A DNA stretch of 21,647 nucleotides from Deltaproteobacteria bacterium. GTDB taxonomy: Bacteria > Desulfobacterota_B > Binatia > UBA9968. Where the stretch lies: positions 1 to 21,647 of the forward strand of contig JACPSF010000096.1 of the NCBI GenBank assembly GCA_016193385.1, written 5' to 3'. Of the stretch, positions 13,806-21,526 are shown piece after piece; position 1 is the stretch's first letter; the number at the start of each line of letters is the position of its first letter. The position numbers and the translations under genes are program-made. The notes under the pieces are model-generated. The model was given only the letters and a program-made list of their open reading frames with translations. It was not told where the DNA came from and did no database searches.

Positions 13806-14594
13806 TCAGAAGCCAGCGATTTGGACTTTTTCTGGTCCGACCTCTGGAGACCAGGGGAGCAGCCATCGCTCGATCACGTGAAGGAGGCCGAACAGCGAAA
13901 CACCGATCGTTCCCAGCCACGCCAAGGATGCAAAGAGGAGCGGCGTCCGTAACTCTGCATTGGAGAGCAGGATCAGATAGCCCAGTCCTCGGTCTGCACC
14001 CACGAACTCCGCCACCACCGCTCCAACCACGGCCAGCGCCACGGCAATCCGCATCCCAGCAAGGAAATAGGGGAGCGCGTAGGGCAACCGGATCTTCACG
14101 AAGGTTTGCCAGCGGGTCGCGCGATAGGAGCGCACCAGGCGCAGCAGATCCGGCTCTACCAGAACCAGACCTGCTGTAAGGTTGACTACGATGGGAAAGA
14201 AAGTGATCAAGAAAACCATGAGCACCTTGGAACTGACCCCGTATCCTACCCAGATTACGAACAGCGGAGCGACCGTCACCTTCGGGACCGCCTGGACGAA
14301 GGCCAACAGGGGGTACAAGGCGCGGTTCAGCAGGAGAGAATGCGCCATGACCACGGCGAGCAGCCCGCCCACCGTTACCGCAGCCGCCAGGCCCAGGCCG
14401 ATCTCCCCGAGCGTCACGGCGGTATGGGGGAGCAGCAGCGAGAAGCGGCCCCAGAGTTCTTGCGCGACCCGGGTCGGCGCGGGCAACAAGTAATCCGGGA
14501 CCTGCGTCGCCGCCACTAGGGCCTCCCAGGTAACGACCCAGAGCAACAGCAGGCTCCCACGAATTCGCGCCAGAGCCGTCAACGCTCTCCTCAT
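13806..14594 (-). CDS. ABC transporter permease (SsuC/TauC/ThiX-like), second permease
   Basis: A 262-residue inner-membrane permease of the BPD_transp_1 fold, used for nitrate, sulfonate, taurine and pyrimidine uptake. About six helices are visible, for example LGEIGLGLAAAVTVGGLLAV and SSKVLMVFLITFFPIVVNLT. The EAA-type coupling loop is LLRLVRSYRATRWQTFVKIR followed by LPYALPYFLAGMRIA. The start ATG 14594 overlaps the preceding permease stop as ATGA, so translation is coupled; a start at 14624 would overlap by 34 bases and is not needed. With the neighbouring permease it should form a heterodimeric channel. It is the last gene of the operon. The TPP-enzyme remnant lies 9 nt beyond its stop. 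Confidence 0.92.
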   Translation of the reverse strand: MRRALTALARIRGSLLLLWVVTWEALVAATQVPDYLLPAPTRVAQELWGRFSLLLPHTAVTLGEIGLGLAAAVTVGGLLAVVMAHSLLLNRALYPLLAFVQAVPKVTVAPLFVIWVGYGVSSKVLMVFLITFFPIVVNLTAGLVLVEPDLLRLVRSYRATRWQTFVKIRLPYALPYFLAGMRIAVALAVVGAVVAEFVGADRGLGYLILLSNAELRTPLLFASLAWLGTIGVSLFGLLHVIERWLLPWSPEVGPEKVQIAGF

Positions 14595-15385
14595 CGGTGA
14601 TCCGCCAGCCAAGGCGCCAGCCATCGCTCCAAGGCTCCGACCGCCAGGAACAGCAACGTGCCTGTCAGGCCCAAGTATGACGCGCCCGCGAGCATCTCCA
14701 CCGTCAGCAGGCGCGCAGCGGCATCGAGGATGATGAAGCCGATCCCTTGATTGGCCCCGACAAACTCACCCACGACCGCCCCGATCAGCGCGAGAGGCGC
14801 TGCGATCTTCATGCCCGCAAGAAGATAGCCCAGGGCATGGGGAAGGCGAACTTTGACAAACGCCTGCCAGGCTGACGCTCGGTACGAGCGTACGAGCCTA
14901 AGCATTTCGGGGTCCACTTGCACGAGCCCCGCTGTCACATTCACGGCGATTGGGAAGAAGGCAAGCACGAGCGCCAGGAGGGCCTTGGGCAACACCCCCA
15001 GACCGAACCAGACGACGAGCAGTGGCGCAAGGGCGCTCGTAGGCATTGACTGGGAGAGGACGATCAGGGGCTGTAACTCTCTGCGGAGATAGGCTGAATA
15101 AGCCACCGCGAAGCCAACCGCAATCCCCAGAAGGCCGCCCCCGATAAATCCCGCCAGCGCCTCGCCCACCGTGAGGGCCAGATGTGGGAGCATTCGGCCC
15201 GCCTGACTAATCATTGTGGCGATGATGCTGGCCGGCCGAGGCAAAATAAATTCCTGAATTCCTAGAATCCCCGCGCCCGCTTCCCAGCAGGCCAACAGCA
15301 GCGCCGCCGACGCAATGGGTTCCCACGGCACGCGCGGCGACGTCCGGGACGCAGCTACCGGCTCAACGTGCGACAGCTCAGCCAT
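14591..15385 (-). CDS. ABC transporter permease (SsuC/TauC/ThiX-like), first permease
   Basis: A 264-residue permease with about six helices (IASAALLLACWEAGAGIL, AGFIGGGLLGIAVGFAVAYS, LPKALLALVLAFFPIAVNVT). Its EAA loop is MLRLVRSYRASAWQAFVKVR followed by LPHALGYLLAGMKIA. It is clearly related to the next gene, so the pair arose by duplication and probably forms a heterodimer. The start is ATG 15385, overlapping the ATPase stop by 8 bases (ATGGCTGA). The longer frame from 15481 lies fully within the ATPase gene and its extra residues (CGLNRASASMSCGSGS) look non-coding. Confidence 0.92.
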   Translation of the reverse strand: MAELSHVEPVAASRTSPRVPWEPIASAALLLACWEAGAGILGIQEFILPRPASIIATMISQAGRMLPHLALTVGEALAGFIGGGLLGIAVGFAVAYSAYLRRELQPLIVLSQSMPTSALAPLLVVWFGLGVLPKALLALVLAFFPIAVNVTAGLVQVDPEMLRLVRSYRASAWQAFVKVRLPHALGYLLAGMKIAAPLALIGAVVGEFVGANQGIGFIILDAAARLLTVEMLAGASYLGLTGTLLFLAVGALERWLAPWLADHR

Positions 15386-16148
15386 GAGCCTGCTTGAAGA
15401 TGCGCTGCCGGACCCGCAGCTCATACTCGCCGAAGCGCGGTTGAGCCCGCACATGAAGGTCGCGCGGGCGAGGCAGGTCAACTGGGACCACGTCCGAAAC
15501 TTGCCCGGGGCGCGGGGTCATCACAACTACGCGGTCTGACAGGAAGACGGCCTCTGAGATGCTGTGCGTGACAAACAGGATAGTTTTCCGCCGCTCCTGC
15601 CAGATGCGGAGCAGCTCCCCGCCCATCTCCTCGCGCGTCATAGCATCCAGAGCCCCGAACGGTTCGTCCATGATCAGGATCGGCGGGTCGAAAACCAGCG
15701 CCCGACAGATCGCCACGCGCTGCTGCATCCCTCCGGAAAGCTCGCGTGGGTAGGCGTGCTCAAACCCCTTTAGCCCGGTCAGAGCCAGCAGGTCTTGGGC
15801 AGTCTTCAGGGCTGGCTCCAAGGGAAGCCCCAGAATCTCGACGGGTAGAAGCACATTGTCCAGGACCGTGCGCCACGGTAGGAGCACCGGCGACTGGAAA
15901 ACCATCCCGATCGCTTCTTGCGGCTCCGTGACCGCGAGACCTTGCACGATGACCTCGCCGGCTGAGGCTGGAAGCAACCCACCGATAATATTGATTAGGG
16001 TGCTCTTGCCACATCCGCTGCGGCCGACGATGGAGACGAATTCCAGCGGGTAGATCTCCAGAGAGACCTTGTCCAGGGCCTGGAGCGGCTCTCGGTTTAG
16101 CACAAAGTTCTTGCTGACTTCTTGGATGGCGATGATGGGAGCAGACAT
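15378..16148 (-). CDS. ABC transporter ATP-binding protein (SsuB/TauB-like)
   Basis: A 256-residue nucleotide-binding subunit that powers the import complex from the cytosolic face. It has Walker A GRSGCGKST (42-50), Q-loop Gln85 in MVFQSPVLLPWRTV, signature LSGGMQQR (137-144), Walker B ILIMDEP (157-163), D-loop GALD and H-loop His195 in FVTHSISEA. The pattern matches the nitrate/sulfonate/taurine subfamily. The C-terminus FGEYELRVRQRIFKQAHG has no regulatory domain. No strong ribosome site precedes ATG 16148; the receptor stop lies 91 nt upstream. It is the only ABC ATPase in the window, against seven solute receptors. Confidence 0.94.
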   Translation of the reverse strand: MSAPIIAIQEVSKNFVLNREPLQALDKVSLEIYPLEFVSIVGRSGCGKSTLINIIGGLLPASAGEVIVQGLAVTEPQEAIGMVFQSPVLLPWRTVLDNVLLPVEILGLPLEPALKTAQDLLALTGLKGFEHAYPRELSGGMQQRVAICRALVFDPPILIMDEPFGALDAMTREEMGGELLRIWQERRKTILFVTHSISEAVFLSDRVVVMTPRPGQVSDVVPVDLPRPRDLHVRAQPRFGEYELRVRQRIFKQAHG

Positions 16149-16239
16149 GATGCCGCACTGCGCCCGGCCGCAACAAGCATCTCACTGTCGTCGGCCAGTG
16201 ACGACCTGTCTGTCGCAATCGGGCAGAGACTGTGGTGAC

Positions 16240-17262
16240 CTAGGCGAGGAATTCGTTGGTGAAGTACTCCTCGACGGGGAGCTTCTTCTTGATCTCACCG
16301 ACATCATACCATACGTTTTGCGTCCACTCCCACTTCTCCCGGGACATCCAGCCCAGCTTCTGCTGCCGGGCCTCCTCTGTGAGCTGTAGCTGCAGCGAGG
16401 CCCCACAAATCTTCAGGTCTACCGGCCGGTCGCGCTCCGGGTAGTACTTGTGCACATAGCCGACGCCTTCCGCCTGGTTTTCCAGGGCATACCGCACTCC
16501 CTGGTAAATCGGCGGGATGAATCGCCGGACCAAATCTCGTCGCTTGGCCAGCGTCTCTTCGCTGACGATGAAACCCGCGCCCGCCAGGTTGCGGAAGCCG
16601 TGGTCCATCCATCGCATGATGACCAGATTTTTGCCCTCCTCGTACCCCCGCGCTTCCAGCAAGGCTTTCCATGGCACCAGATAAGAGACAAGGGCATCGG
16701 CCTTGTTCTCGAGGAAAGCCGCGAGCAGAGCGCCGGACGCCATGAACTTCATCTCGACCTTCGCCGGGTCCACGCCGTTCGCCTTCATAAAGGCGGGGAA
16801 GAGAGATCGGGCTGCGGCGGTGGCCCCCATGCCGACGCTCTTGCCCACGAGGTCCAGCGGCGACCGGATGCCTTTCTCCGCCTTCGCGAATATCGACACC
16901 GGGTGCTGGGCGAGGTGGGTGCCGATCATTTTCAGTGGCATCCCGTCGATCCGACTCTTCATCATCGTGCTGGCATCGGCAATGCCGAAGTCCTCCCGCC
17001 CCAGGGCCACGAGCTTGCAAGATTCCAGAGAACCACTCCCTGCCTTGATCTCCACATCGAGTCCATTCCGGGCCCAGAAACCTTTCTCCTTGGCGGTGAA
17101 GTACCCGCAGTACTCCCCGCTTGGCAGGAAGTCGAGGCGCAGCGAGACCTTTTGCAGTTGCGCCGCTGCCTCGGCATTTCGCCATCCCAGGCCGGCAATC
17201 CCAAGCCCCAGAGATCCAAGCATCTGGAGCGCTTCTCGCCGATTCACGTCAGGTCCCCACAT
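16240..17262 (-). CDS. THI5/NMT1-like ABC substrate-binding protein with Tat-type signal
   Basis: A 340-residue receptor for the adjacent importer. The N-terminus NRREALQMLGSLGLGIAGLG carries a twin arginine followed by a mild hydrophobic stretch, so export by the Tat pathway is likely, ending near AEAAAQ. The sequence VSLRLDFLPSGEYCGYFTAK, then EKGFWARNGLDVEIKAGSGS, closely follows the THI5/ThiY pattern (pyrimidine precursor binding). MGATAAARSLFPAFMKANGV forms the ligand hinge region. The start ATG 17262 follows AAAGGAGGGG; a frame open to 17328 overlaps the upstream gene. It lies 37 nt after the DUF1989 gene. The ligand may be a pyrimidine or another nitrogen heterocycle, by analogy only. 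Confidence 0.9.
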   Translation of the reverse strand: MWGPDVNRREALQMLGSLGLGIAGLGWRNAEAAAQLQKVSLRLDFLPSGEYCGYFTAKEKGFWARNGLDVEIKAGSGSLESCKLVALGREDFGIADASTMMKSRIDGMPLKMIGTHLAQHPVSIFAKAEKGIRSPLDLVGKSVGMGATAAARSLFPAFMKANGVDPAKVEMKFMASGALLAAFLENKADALVSYLVPWKALLEARGYEEGKNLVIMRWMDHGFRNLAGAGFIVSEETLAKRRDLVRRFIPPIYQGVRYALENQAEGVGYVHKYYPERDRPVDLKICGASLQLQLTEEARQQKLGWMSREKWEWTQNVWYDVGEIKKKLPVEEYFTNEFLA

Positions 17263-17299
17263 TTTAGCCCCTCCTTTCCAAAGGCTGTCCTGTTTCCTC

Positions 17300-18007
17300 T
17301 CAGCGCGTGAGCTCATAGATCTCCACACCTAGCCGGCGACTCTTCGGCCCGCTAGATCTGCCGGGGCAGGCCGAGAGCGACACCAGGCAGTCCATCTCCG
17401 CCCGTAGCTCCATGTAATCCCCCTTCTTGACGTCCGGATCTTTATAGAAGAGTCGCCCGTCGGGCTTCACCCCGGTCTTCATGAAGATGTTGAAGGCGTC
17501 ATGTACAGCCGACGCGGGCAGCCGGTAAGAGCGAATCGCTCCGGCCAGGTTGTCCTGGCAGTTGGCGTGGCCCGGCATCCCGCGTTCAATGTAGCGCTGC
17601 CGATTGCATCTGGAAAACAGTAGGTCGTGGGATTTGAGGCCCAGCCTGTTCGGACGCTGCTCCAAGGTGTCGGTCACGATAGTGAACATGGGCCGGATCC
17701 GCGGCGGGTTAGACCACAGGCGGTTCCCCACCGTTAGATGGGTCCCTTCGAATCCCCGAGTGCCACCCGACCAGAATGCCTCCGCGAGGTCGTGCCGGTT
17801 ATACGCGTTGAAGTCGCAAACCTGCGGCCCATCGATGGCGATGATCCTTACGACCTGACCCTTCTTAACCCCAAACGCCTTGCCTCCCTCGCGGGGAACG
17901 ATCAAGCGTGCCGCCAGACGCCGCTTATCGCCGGAACGCGCCACCTTTCGTGCCCGAGGGGAAGCCGCGGCACCGTGAGTCCTGCTGCGTTTTCTCTGCT
18001 GCGCCAT
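17300..18007 (-). CDS. DUF1989 / urea carboxylase-associated family protein
   Basis: A 235-residue cytosolic protein. Family features are GQVVRIIAIDGPQVCDFNAY (50-69), GFEGTHLTVGNRLWSN, SHDLLFSRCNRQRY (127-139), GHANCQDNL (146-154), VHDAFNIFMKTG (168-179) and CLVSLSACPG (207-216) with conserved cysteines. DUF1989 members are linked to urea carboxylase loci, and some are now known as carboxyguanidine deiminase subunits; single-chain relatives such as this are mostly uncharacterised. The basic N-terminus (RKRSRTHGAAASPRARKVAR) is longer than usual. GGAGG precedes ATG 18007. It is the first gene of the importer operon, so it probably acts on the imported ligand, perhaps a guanidino- or urea-like compound (inference). 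Confidence 0.88.
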   Translation of the reverse strand: MAQQRKRSRTHGAAASPRARKVARSGDKRRLAARLIVPREGGKAFGVKKGQVVRIIAIDGPQVCDFNAYNRHDLAEAFWSGGTRGFEGTHLTVGNRLWSNPPRIRPMFTIVTDTLEQRPNRLGLKSHDLLFSRCNRQRYIERGMPGHANCQDNLAGAIRSYRLPASAVHDAFNIFMKTGVKPDGRLFYKDPDVKKGDYMELRAEMDCLVSLSACPGRSSGPKSRRLGVEIYELTR

Positions 18008-18214
18008 ATCCTTCCTCCAGTGGGTCCGAAATAACGTCGTGCCCTAACCGGGATCATCGCCAAGGCCGCTGAGGATTCCGAAACTCACCGTTATGTCCGC
18101 CCGCCAGTCTTCGAGGGCCCAAGGTGGCAGCCAAGGAGCGTGGAGTGGCTAGAGCCGACTATCTTGTATCCGATAAGCTGATCTCATGTCAAATTCGACG
18201 CGGCTCTCCTACCC
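18008..18214. other. Intergenic region upstream of the ABC operon
   Basis: No gene is seen in these 207 bases. It must contain the promoter of the minus-strand ABC operon, but no clear -35/-10 pair was recognised. It ends at the start of repeat copy 2. Confidence 0.4.
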
Positions 18215-18376
18215 CTTTACAATATCCATAGCCAAGGGGTAAAGTCGGCTCAGCGCTTTAGTCCAACACGTTCCTTCGACTCGGCTCAGGACAGGTTTAT
18301 CCCCAATGCCACGTAGGGGATTCTGTCGAGGCTCCATCCCTCAAAAGCATCAGGGATAAAACGCTATACGTTAGAC
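18215..18376 (+). repeat. 162-bp direct repeat, copy 2, ending in attC-type core GTTAGAC
   Basis: This is the gapless counterpart of 463-624. GTCCAAC lies at 18261-18267 and GTTAGAC at 18370-18376, with identical spacing in both copies. The two cores are closer to being complementary here than in copy 1. The central part (GTCCAACACGTTCCTTCGAC through the ACGTAGGGGATT segment) is almost unchanged between copies, while the left 30 bases vary more. A cassette-like gene start follows 34 bases later, as in copy 1. Confidence 0.75.
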
Positions 18377-18410
18377 CCTGGCGAATAGCGTCGCGGAGAG
18401 AGGTATATAG

Positions 18411-18668
18411 ATGGCAACTTGCTTCGTAATCCAACCATTCGACAAGGGACCATTCGACAAACGATACGAAGACGTGTTTGCGCCGGCGATTCGCGCTGCC
18501 GATCTTGAGCCATACCGAGGAGAAGGGGTCAAAGAAGGGGTCAAATCTTTTGTTGACAGTCCAGCCTCTTCACATGGTAGAGAGTCGGGCAAACTGTATT
18601 TCATAGGGGGCAAGACATGTGAGGGCAGGGTTCTAACAAAAACCATCAACTCGCAACAAAAGATTTGA
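18411..18668 (+). pseudogene. TIR-like / nucleoside deoxyribosyltransferase-like protein, truncated by a MITE
   Basis: The first 36 codons, MATCFVIQPFDKGPFDKRYE then DVFAPAIRAADLEPYR, match the N-terminus of a family of TIR-like or deoxyribosyltransferase-fold proteins (CFVIQPFD..FDKRY motif) that are frequent integron cassette cargo and suspected anti-phage effectors. After residue 36 the reading enters GEGVKEG and MITE sequence, and the expected continuation (VDRD and the catalytic region) is absent both inside and beyond the MITE. GAGAGAGG lies 8 nt before the ATG. The gene is inactive as it stands. Its position after the repeat and GTTAGAC core suggests it was a cassette gene. Confidence 0.65.
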
Positions 18669-18674
18669 CCCCTT
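18535..18674. mobile_element. 140-bp MITE-like element with 21-bp perfect terminal inverted repeats
   Basis: The left end (18535-18555, AGGGGTCAAATCTTTTGTTG plus one preceding A) is the exact reverse complement of the right end (18654-18674). The interior has no coding capacity. A 12-base unit GAAGGGGTCAAA is directly repeated at 18522-18533 and 18534-18545 across the left boundary. GGGGTCA-type ends recall non-autonomous elements served by IS200/RAYT-like or DDE transposases; no such transposase is in the window. It truncates the TIR-like gene. Confidence 0.85.
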
Positions 18675-18732
18675 TCCTAGGGTCAGCGTTCTATGACTCA
18701 ACAATCTTGACTGCCTTGTTCACTCGTTGATA

Positions 18733-20403
18733 CTACATCTCATGGGGGCCCCACTCCCAGGGATCGATGCGGACGTCCACGGCGGCGGGCCGTTTTTCCG
18801 CCAGCGCTCTTTTTAGCGCGGCGGCGAGTGCATCCGGCCGTTCGACGCTCTCGCCTGCGGCGCCGACGGCTTGGGCGCAGCGGACAATGTCGACGTTGGG
18901 TTCGGTGATGTCGACCGTCTCATAGCGATTCTGCTGTGCGGTGGGCCCGCCTCTAAGTTTCAAAAATATCTTGTCATTGAGGTAGGAGCGATTGTTGCAG
19001 ACAACCGCAACCACGGGGATACGGTAGCGGCAGGCAGTCCACAGGGCCTGAGGATAATAGAGGAAGCTCCCGTCGCCCACGAACGCGACGACTTCTCTTT
19101 CGGGGCTCGCAAGCTTTACGCCTAACGCGGCAGGAAGTCCCCATCCCAGGCAACCCGCGGTTTCAACATAGTGGAGACCGGGCTCAGGGAAATCGAAAAA
19201 CCTTCTGAGAAAACCGTGCGACCCGCTCACCTCATCCACTACAACGGCATCCCGAGGTAAAACCTGCCTGAGTTCGCAGACGAGCCTCGTAGTCGAGATC
19301 GGGGTCCGGTCCCAGCACTCCGCCACCTCCTTGCGTTTCGCCTCCTCCCGCCTCGCCTTTTCTTCCTTGATCTCCCGCGCTCGCTCGCGCGCCCGAAGAC
19401 CCAAGCTTTCTCCACCTAGCTGGCGCACTGTGCTGAGCAGCTCTTCGACACAAGCCCGCGGGTCCCCGTAGAGGCCCGCCGCCACGGGATGGTTTTTAGC
19501 GATCACCCGGGGGTCGGCATCTATGTGGACGACAGCGAGCCCAGGCGGAATGAGGGCGAGGTCGCGGATCTGCCGCTCGATGAAAAGGGACTGCCCGACG
19601 ACGATGAGCAAATCCGCGCGCTCGCCGGCCGCCTTGTTGTAGGTGCCGAGGTGGAAAGGGTGGGTCGTGGGCAAACAGGAGGGATAGCGCGAGTCGTCGT
19701 AAAGGCGGATCGCAAGCACGTCTGCAAGCTCGATGAGCAGCGGCACGGCCCCGGCCTGCCGCGCTTGCAGCCCCGCAAGGAGAATAGGCGACTTGGCGCG
19801 CACGAGGTACTCCGCGGCTCGCCGGAGCTCCTCGCGATCCGGCCTCACCCGTTTTCCCAGCGAGCGCGTAAGCGCGTGAGGGATCTCTTCCTTCACCGCG
19901 TCGTCAAGATAATCCCGCGGTATCGAGATAAGCGCGGGCCCCGTGGGAGGATCGGTGGCTTCCTTGAAGGCTCGATGCACGCCGTAGGCGATCTCGTCGG
20001 CGCTCGTCACCCTGCACGCCCATTTGACCCAGGGTTTGGCCACCTGAAGAAGCTCGGAACCGAGAAAAGGGTCGCGGTTGAGAAGCCGACTGGGCTGCTC
20101 TCCCAGAAGGACGACGAGAGGAGTCCGCGAATAGTACGCGTTAAAGATGTTTCCCAAGCCGTGCGCGATGCCCGGCGCGGCATGGAGACTCACGACTCCG
20201 GGATTCCCGGTCGCCCAGGCATAGCCGTCGGCCATGGCGACGCCGATGGCCTCGTGAAGAACGAGAACATAATGGAGGCTCGGATAGTCGGGGAGCACAT
20301 CGAGCCACGGGACTTCGCTCGAGCCGGGGTTGCCGAAAATATGGCGCACGTCCTCCGCGACCAAGGCCTCGAGAAACGCTCGATTGCCCTTTTTTTCCGC
20401 CAT
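18733..20403 (-). CDS. Thiamine-diphosphate-dependent decarboxylase (benzoylformate decarboxylase / ALS-like)
   Basis: A 556-residue ThDP enzyme with three domains. The N-terminal PYR domain carries GNPGSSEVPWLDVLP (24-38), as in benzoylformate decarboxylase, and the catalytic Glu51 in LHEAIGVAMADGYA. The central domain follows (about 190-330). The C-terminal PP domain has GDGSFLYYPQALWTACRYRI near 442 and ends its ThDP/Mg motif at VVCNN. A charged stretch (REIKEEKARREEAKRKEVAE) links the last two domains. The start ATG 20403 has GAGGAGG 8 nt upstream; ATG 20427 is less likely. The gene lies 42 nt after a receptor gene, so the pair is probably one operon that captures and then decarboxylates a 2-oxo acid. 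The acid itself is unknown. Its 3' end is duplicated at 13734. Confidence 0.9.
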   Translation of the reverse strand: MAEKKGNRAFLEALVAEDVRHIFGNPGSSEVPWLDVLPDYPSLHYVLVLHEAIGVAMADGYAWATGNPGVVSLHAAPGIAHGLGNIFNAYYSRTPLVVLLGEQPSRLLNRDPFLGSELLQVAKPWVKWACRVTSADEIAYGVHRAFKEATDPPTGPALISIPRDYLDDAVKEEIPHALTRSLGKRVRPDREELRRAAEYLVRAKSPILLAGLQARQAGAVPLLIELADVLAIRLYDDSRYPSCLPTTHPFHLGTYNKAAGERADLLIVVGQSLFIERQIRDLALIPPGLAVVHIDADPRVIAKNHPVAAGLYGDPRACVEELLSTVRQLGGESLGLRARERAREIKEEKARREEAKRKEVAECWDRTPISTTRLVCELRQVLPRDAVVVDEVSGSHGFLRRFFDFPEPGLHYVETAGCLGWGLPAALGVKLASPEREVVAFVGDGSFLYYPQALWTACRYRIPVVAVVCNNRSYLNDKIFLKLRGGPTAQQNRYETVDITEPNVDIVRCAQAVGAAGESVERPDALAAALKRALAEKRPAAVDVRIDPWEWGPHEM

Positions 20404-20445
20404 GCCTGAAACCTCCTCGATCAACATTATTTACCGGGAACCGCA

Positions 20446-21471
20446 TCACCCCAGATCTCTCTTAGGAAGCCGCTCTTTTAAGCTGTTGTCCAAGAGTTCC
20501 TCCGGCTTCTTCCTGATGTTCGTACCCGTCTCTCGGGCAATCTGCACTTCCTCTGCGATTCCGTTTGCAGGTACAATCATTCTCCGGTTGATGATCGTCT
20601 TGGCAAAGGTATCATACGCCGATTGAAGAGCGTCCAGGTCATCGAGCTTGAAGACCTGGCCAATGGAGGCCTTGGCCTTGTCCGGATTCTTTTCCACGAA
20701 GTGCATGGCTTCGGCAATCGCCGCGACAAATTTCTGCACCAGCCCGGGTCGCTCCTTCAAGGTCTTCGAGTTCGTGTGCACCGAGCTGGAAATGAACGGC
20801 ATGCCCAGATCGTTCAGGTGGTATACCAAATTGAAGCCATCCTTCTTGCCGCGGACATCCAGAGGAGGCATAACCGGAGTAGCCTGGATGATGTCCATCA
20901 CCATGGCCTGATATTTCTCGGGCTGGCTACCGCCGATAGAACGGATCTTCACCTCTTCCTCCGTCAGATTGAACTTTTTCAGAAGCGCCTTCGAAAGCCG
21001 ATGATCCACTTCGCCCGGACGCGAGATCCCGATGGTCTTACCCCTCAAGTCCTCGACCTTCTTGACGTCCTTGCGGGCCAGGAGAACAAAGGGGACCCCC
21101 ACGTGCACCGACGCCACGATCTTGGCATCTATTCCCGTGACCATGCCGGGGATTGTGGCAGCGGCAGAGCAGTACAGGAACTGGACCTGATCGGAGGCGA
21201 GAGCCGGGAGGGAGGTCGTAGTGCCCCGCAGAGCGGCATGGGTGACCTTAAGCCCGTATTTGTCAAACAGACCATGATCCAAGGCGCTGTAGAAGTGGAC
21301 GTAGCCCCCGCTCGTTGCGCAGGTAGCCGCGGTCACTGACACAGGTACCTCGCCCGGTTTGGCCAGATAGGGATTGGCCTCGACTGCAAGAGGCAGGAGC
21401 ACACTGCCGCTAACTGCCAGGGCAATTCCGAGTCCGAACCACAATTTCTTACGCGAATTGGCTCGCTTCAT
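20446..21471 (-). CDS. NMT1/THI5-like ABC substrate-binding protein, next to the ThDP enzyme
   Basis: A 341-residue receptor with signal peptide KKLWFGLGIALAVSGSVLLP, cleaved near VEA-NPY. VSVTAATCATSGGYVHFYSA, LDHGLFDKYGLKVTHAALRG and LRGKTIGISRPGEVDHRLSK are typical of the NMT1/SsuA class. It is distant from receptors 1-3 but shares the C-terminal plan (ELLDNSLKERL). GGGAGGA precedes ATG 21471. No permease or ATPase is nearby, so it is another orphan; its partner is the ThDP decarboxylase downstream. Confidence 0.88.
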   Translation of the reverse strand: MKRANSRKKLWFGLGIALAVSGSVLLPLAVEANPYLAKPGEVPVSVTAATCATSGGYVHFYSALDHGLFDKYGLKVTHAALRGTTTSLPALASDQVQFLYCSAAATIPGMVTGIDAKIVASVHVGVPFVLLARKDVKKVEDLRGKTIGISRPGEVDHRLSKALLKKFNLTEEEVKIRSIGGSQPEKYQAMVMDIIQATPVMPPLDVRGKKDGFNLVYHLNDLGMPFISSSVHTNSKTLKERPGLVQKFVAAIAEAMHFVEKNPDKAKASIGQVFKLDDLDALQSAYDTFAKTIINRRMIVPANGIAEEVQIARETGTNIRKKPEELLDNSLKERLPKRDLG

Positions 21472-21526
21472 CGTTTCTTCCTCCCTTCCGAATAAATAAG
21501 CGGTGGCTGGTTATTGTGTCAAGTTT

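Noticed and set aside
13660..13881. Plus-strand 73-codon ORF between the TRAP and ABC blocks
   Set aside because: It crosses the ThDP-gene remnant and the 3' end of the permease in antisense. The first 25 codons look somewhat protein-like but match nothing I recognise.
16304..17310. Long ORFs on both strands overlapping the Tat-type receptor
   Set aside because: High-GC shadows; Arg/Gly-rich composition with no motifs, whereas the receptor frame has signal and family motifs.
19489..20409. 306-codon plus-strand ORF opposite the ThDP enzyme
   Set aside because: Antisense shadow; the minus-strand frame carries the catalytic Glu and GDG...NN cofactor motif.
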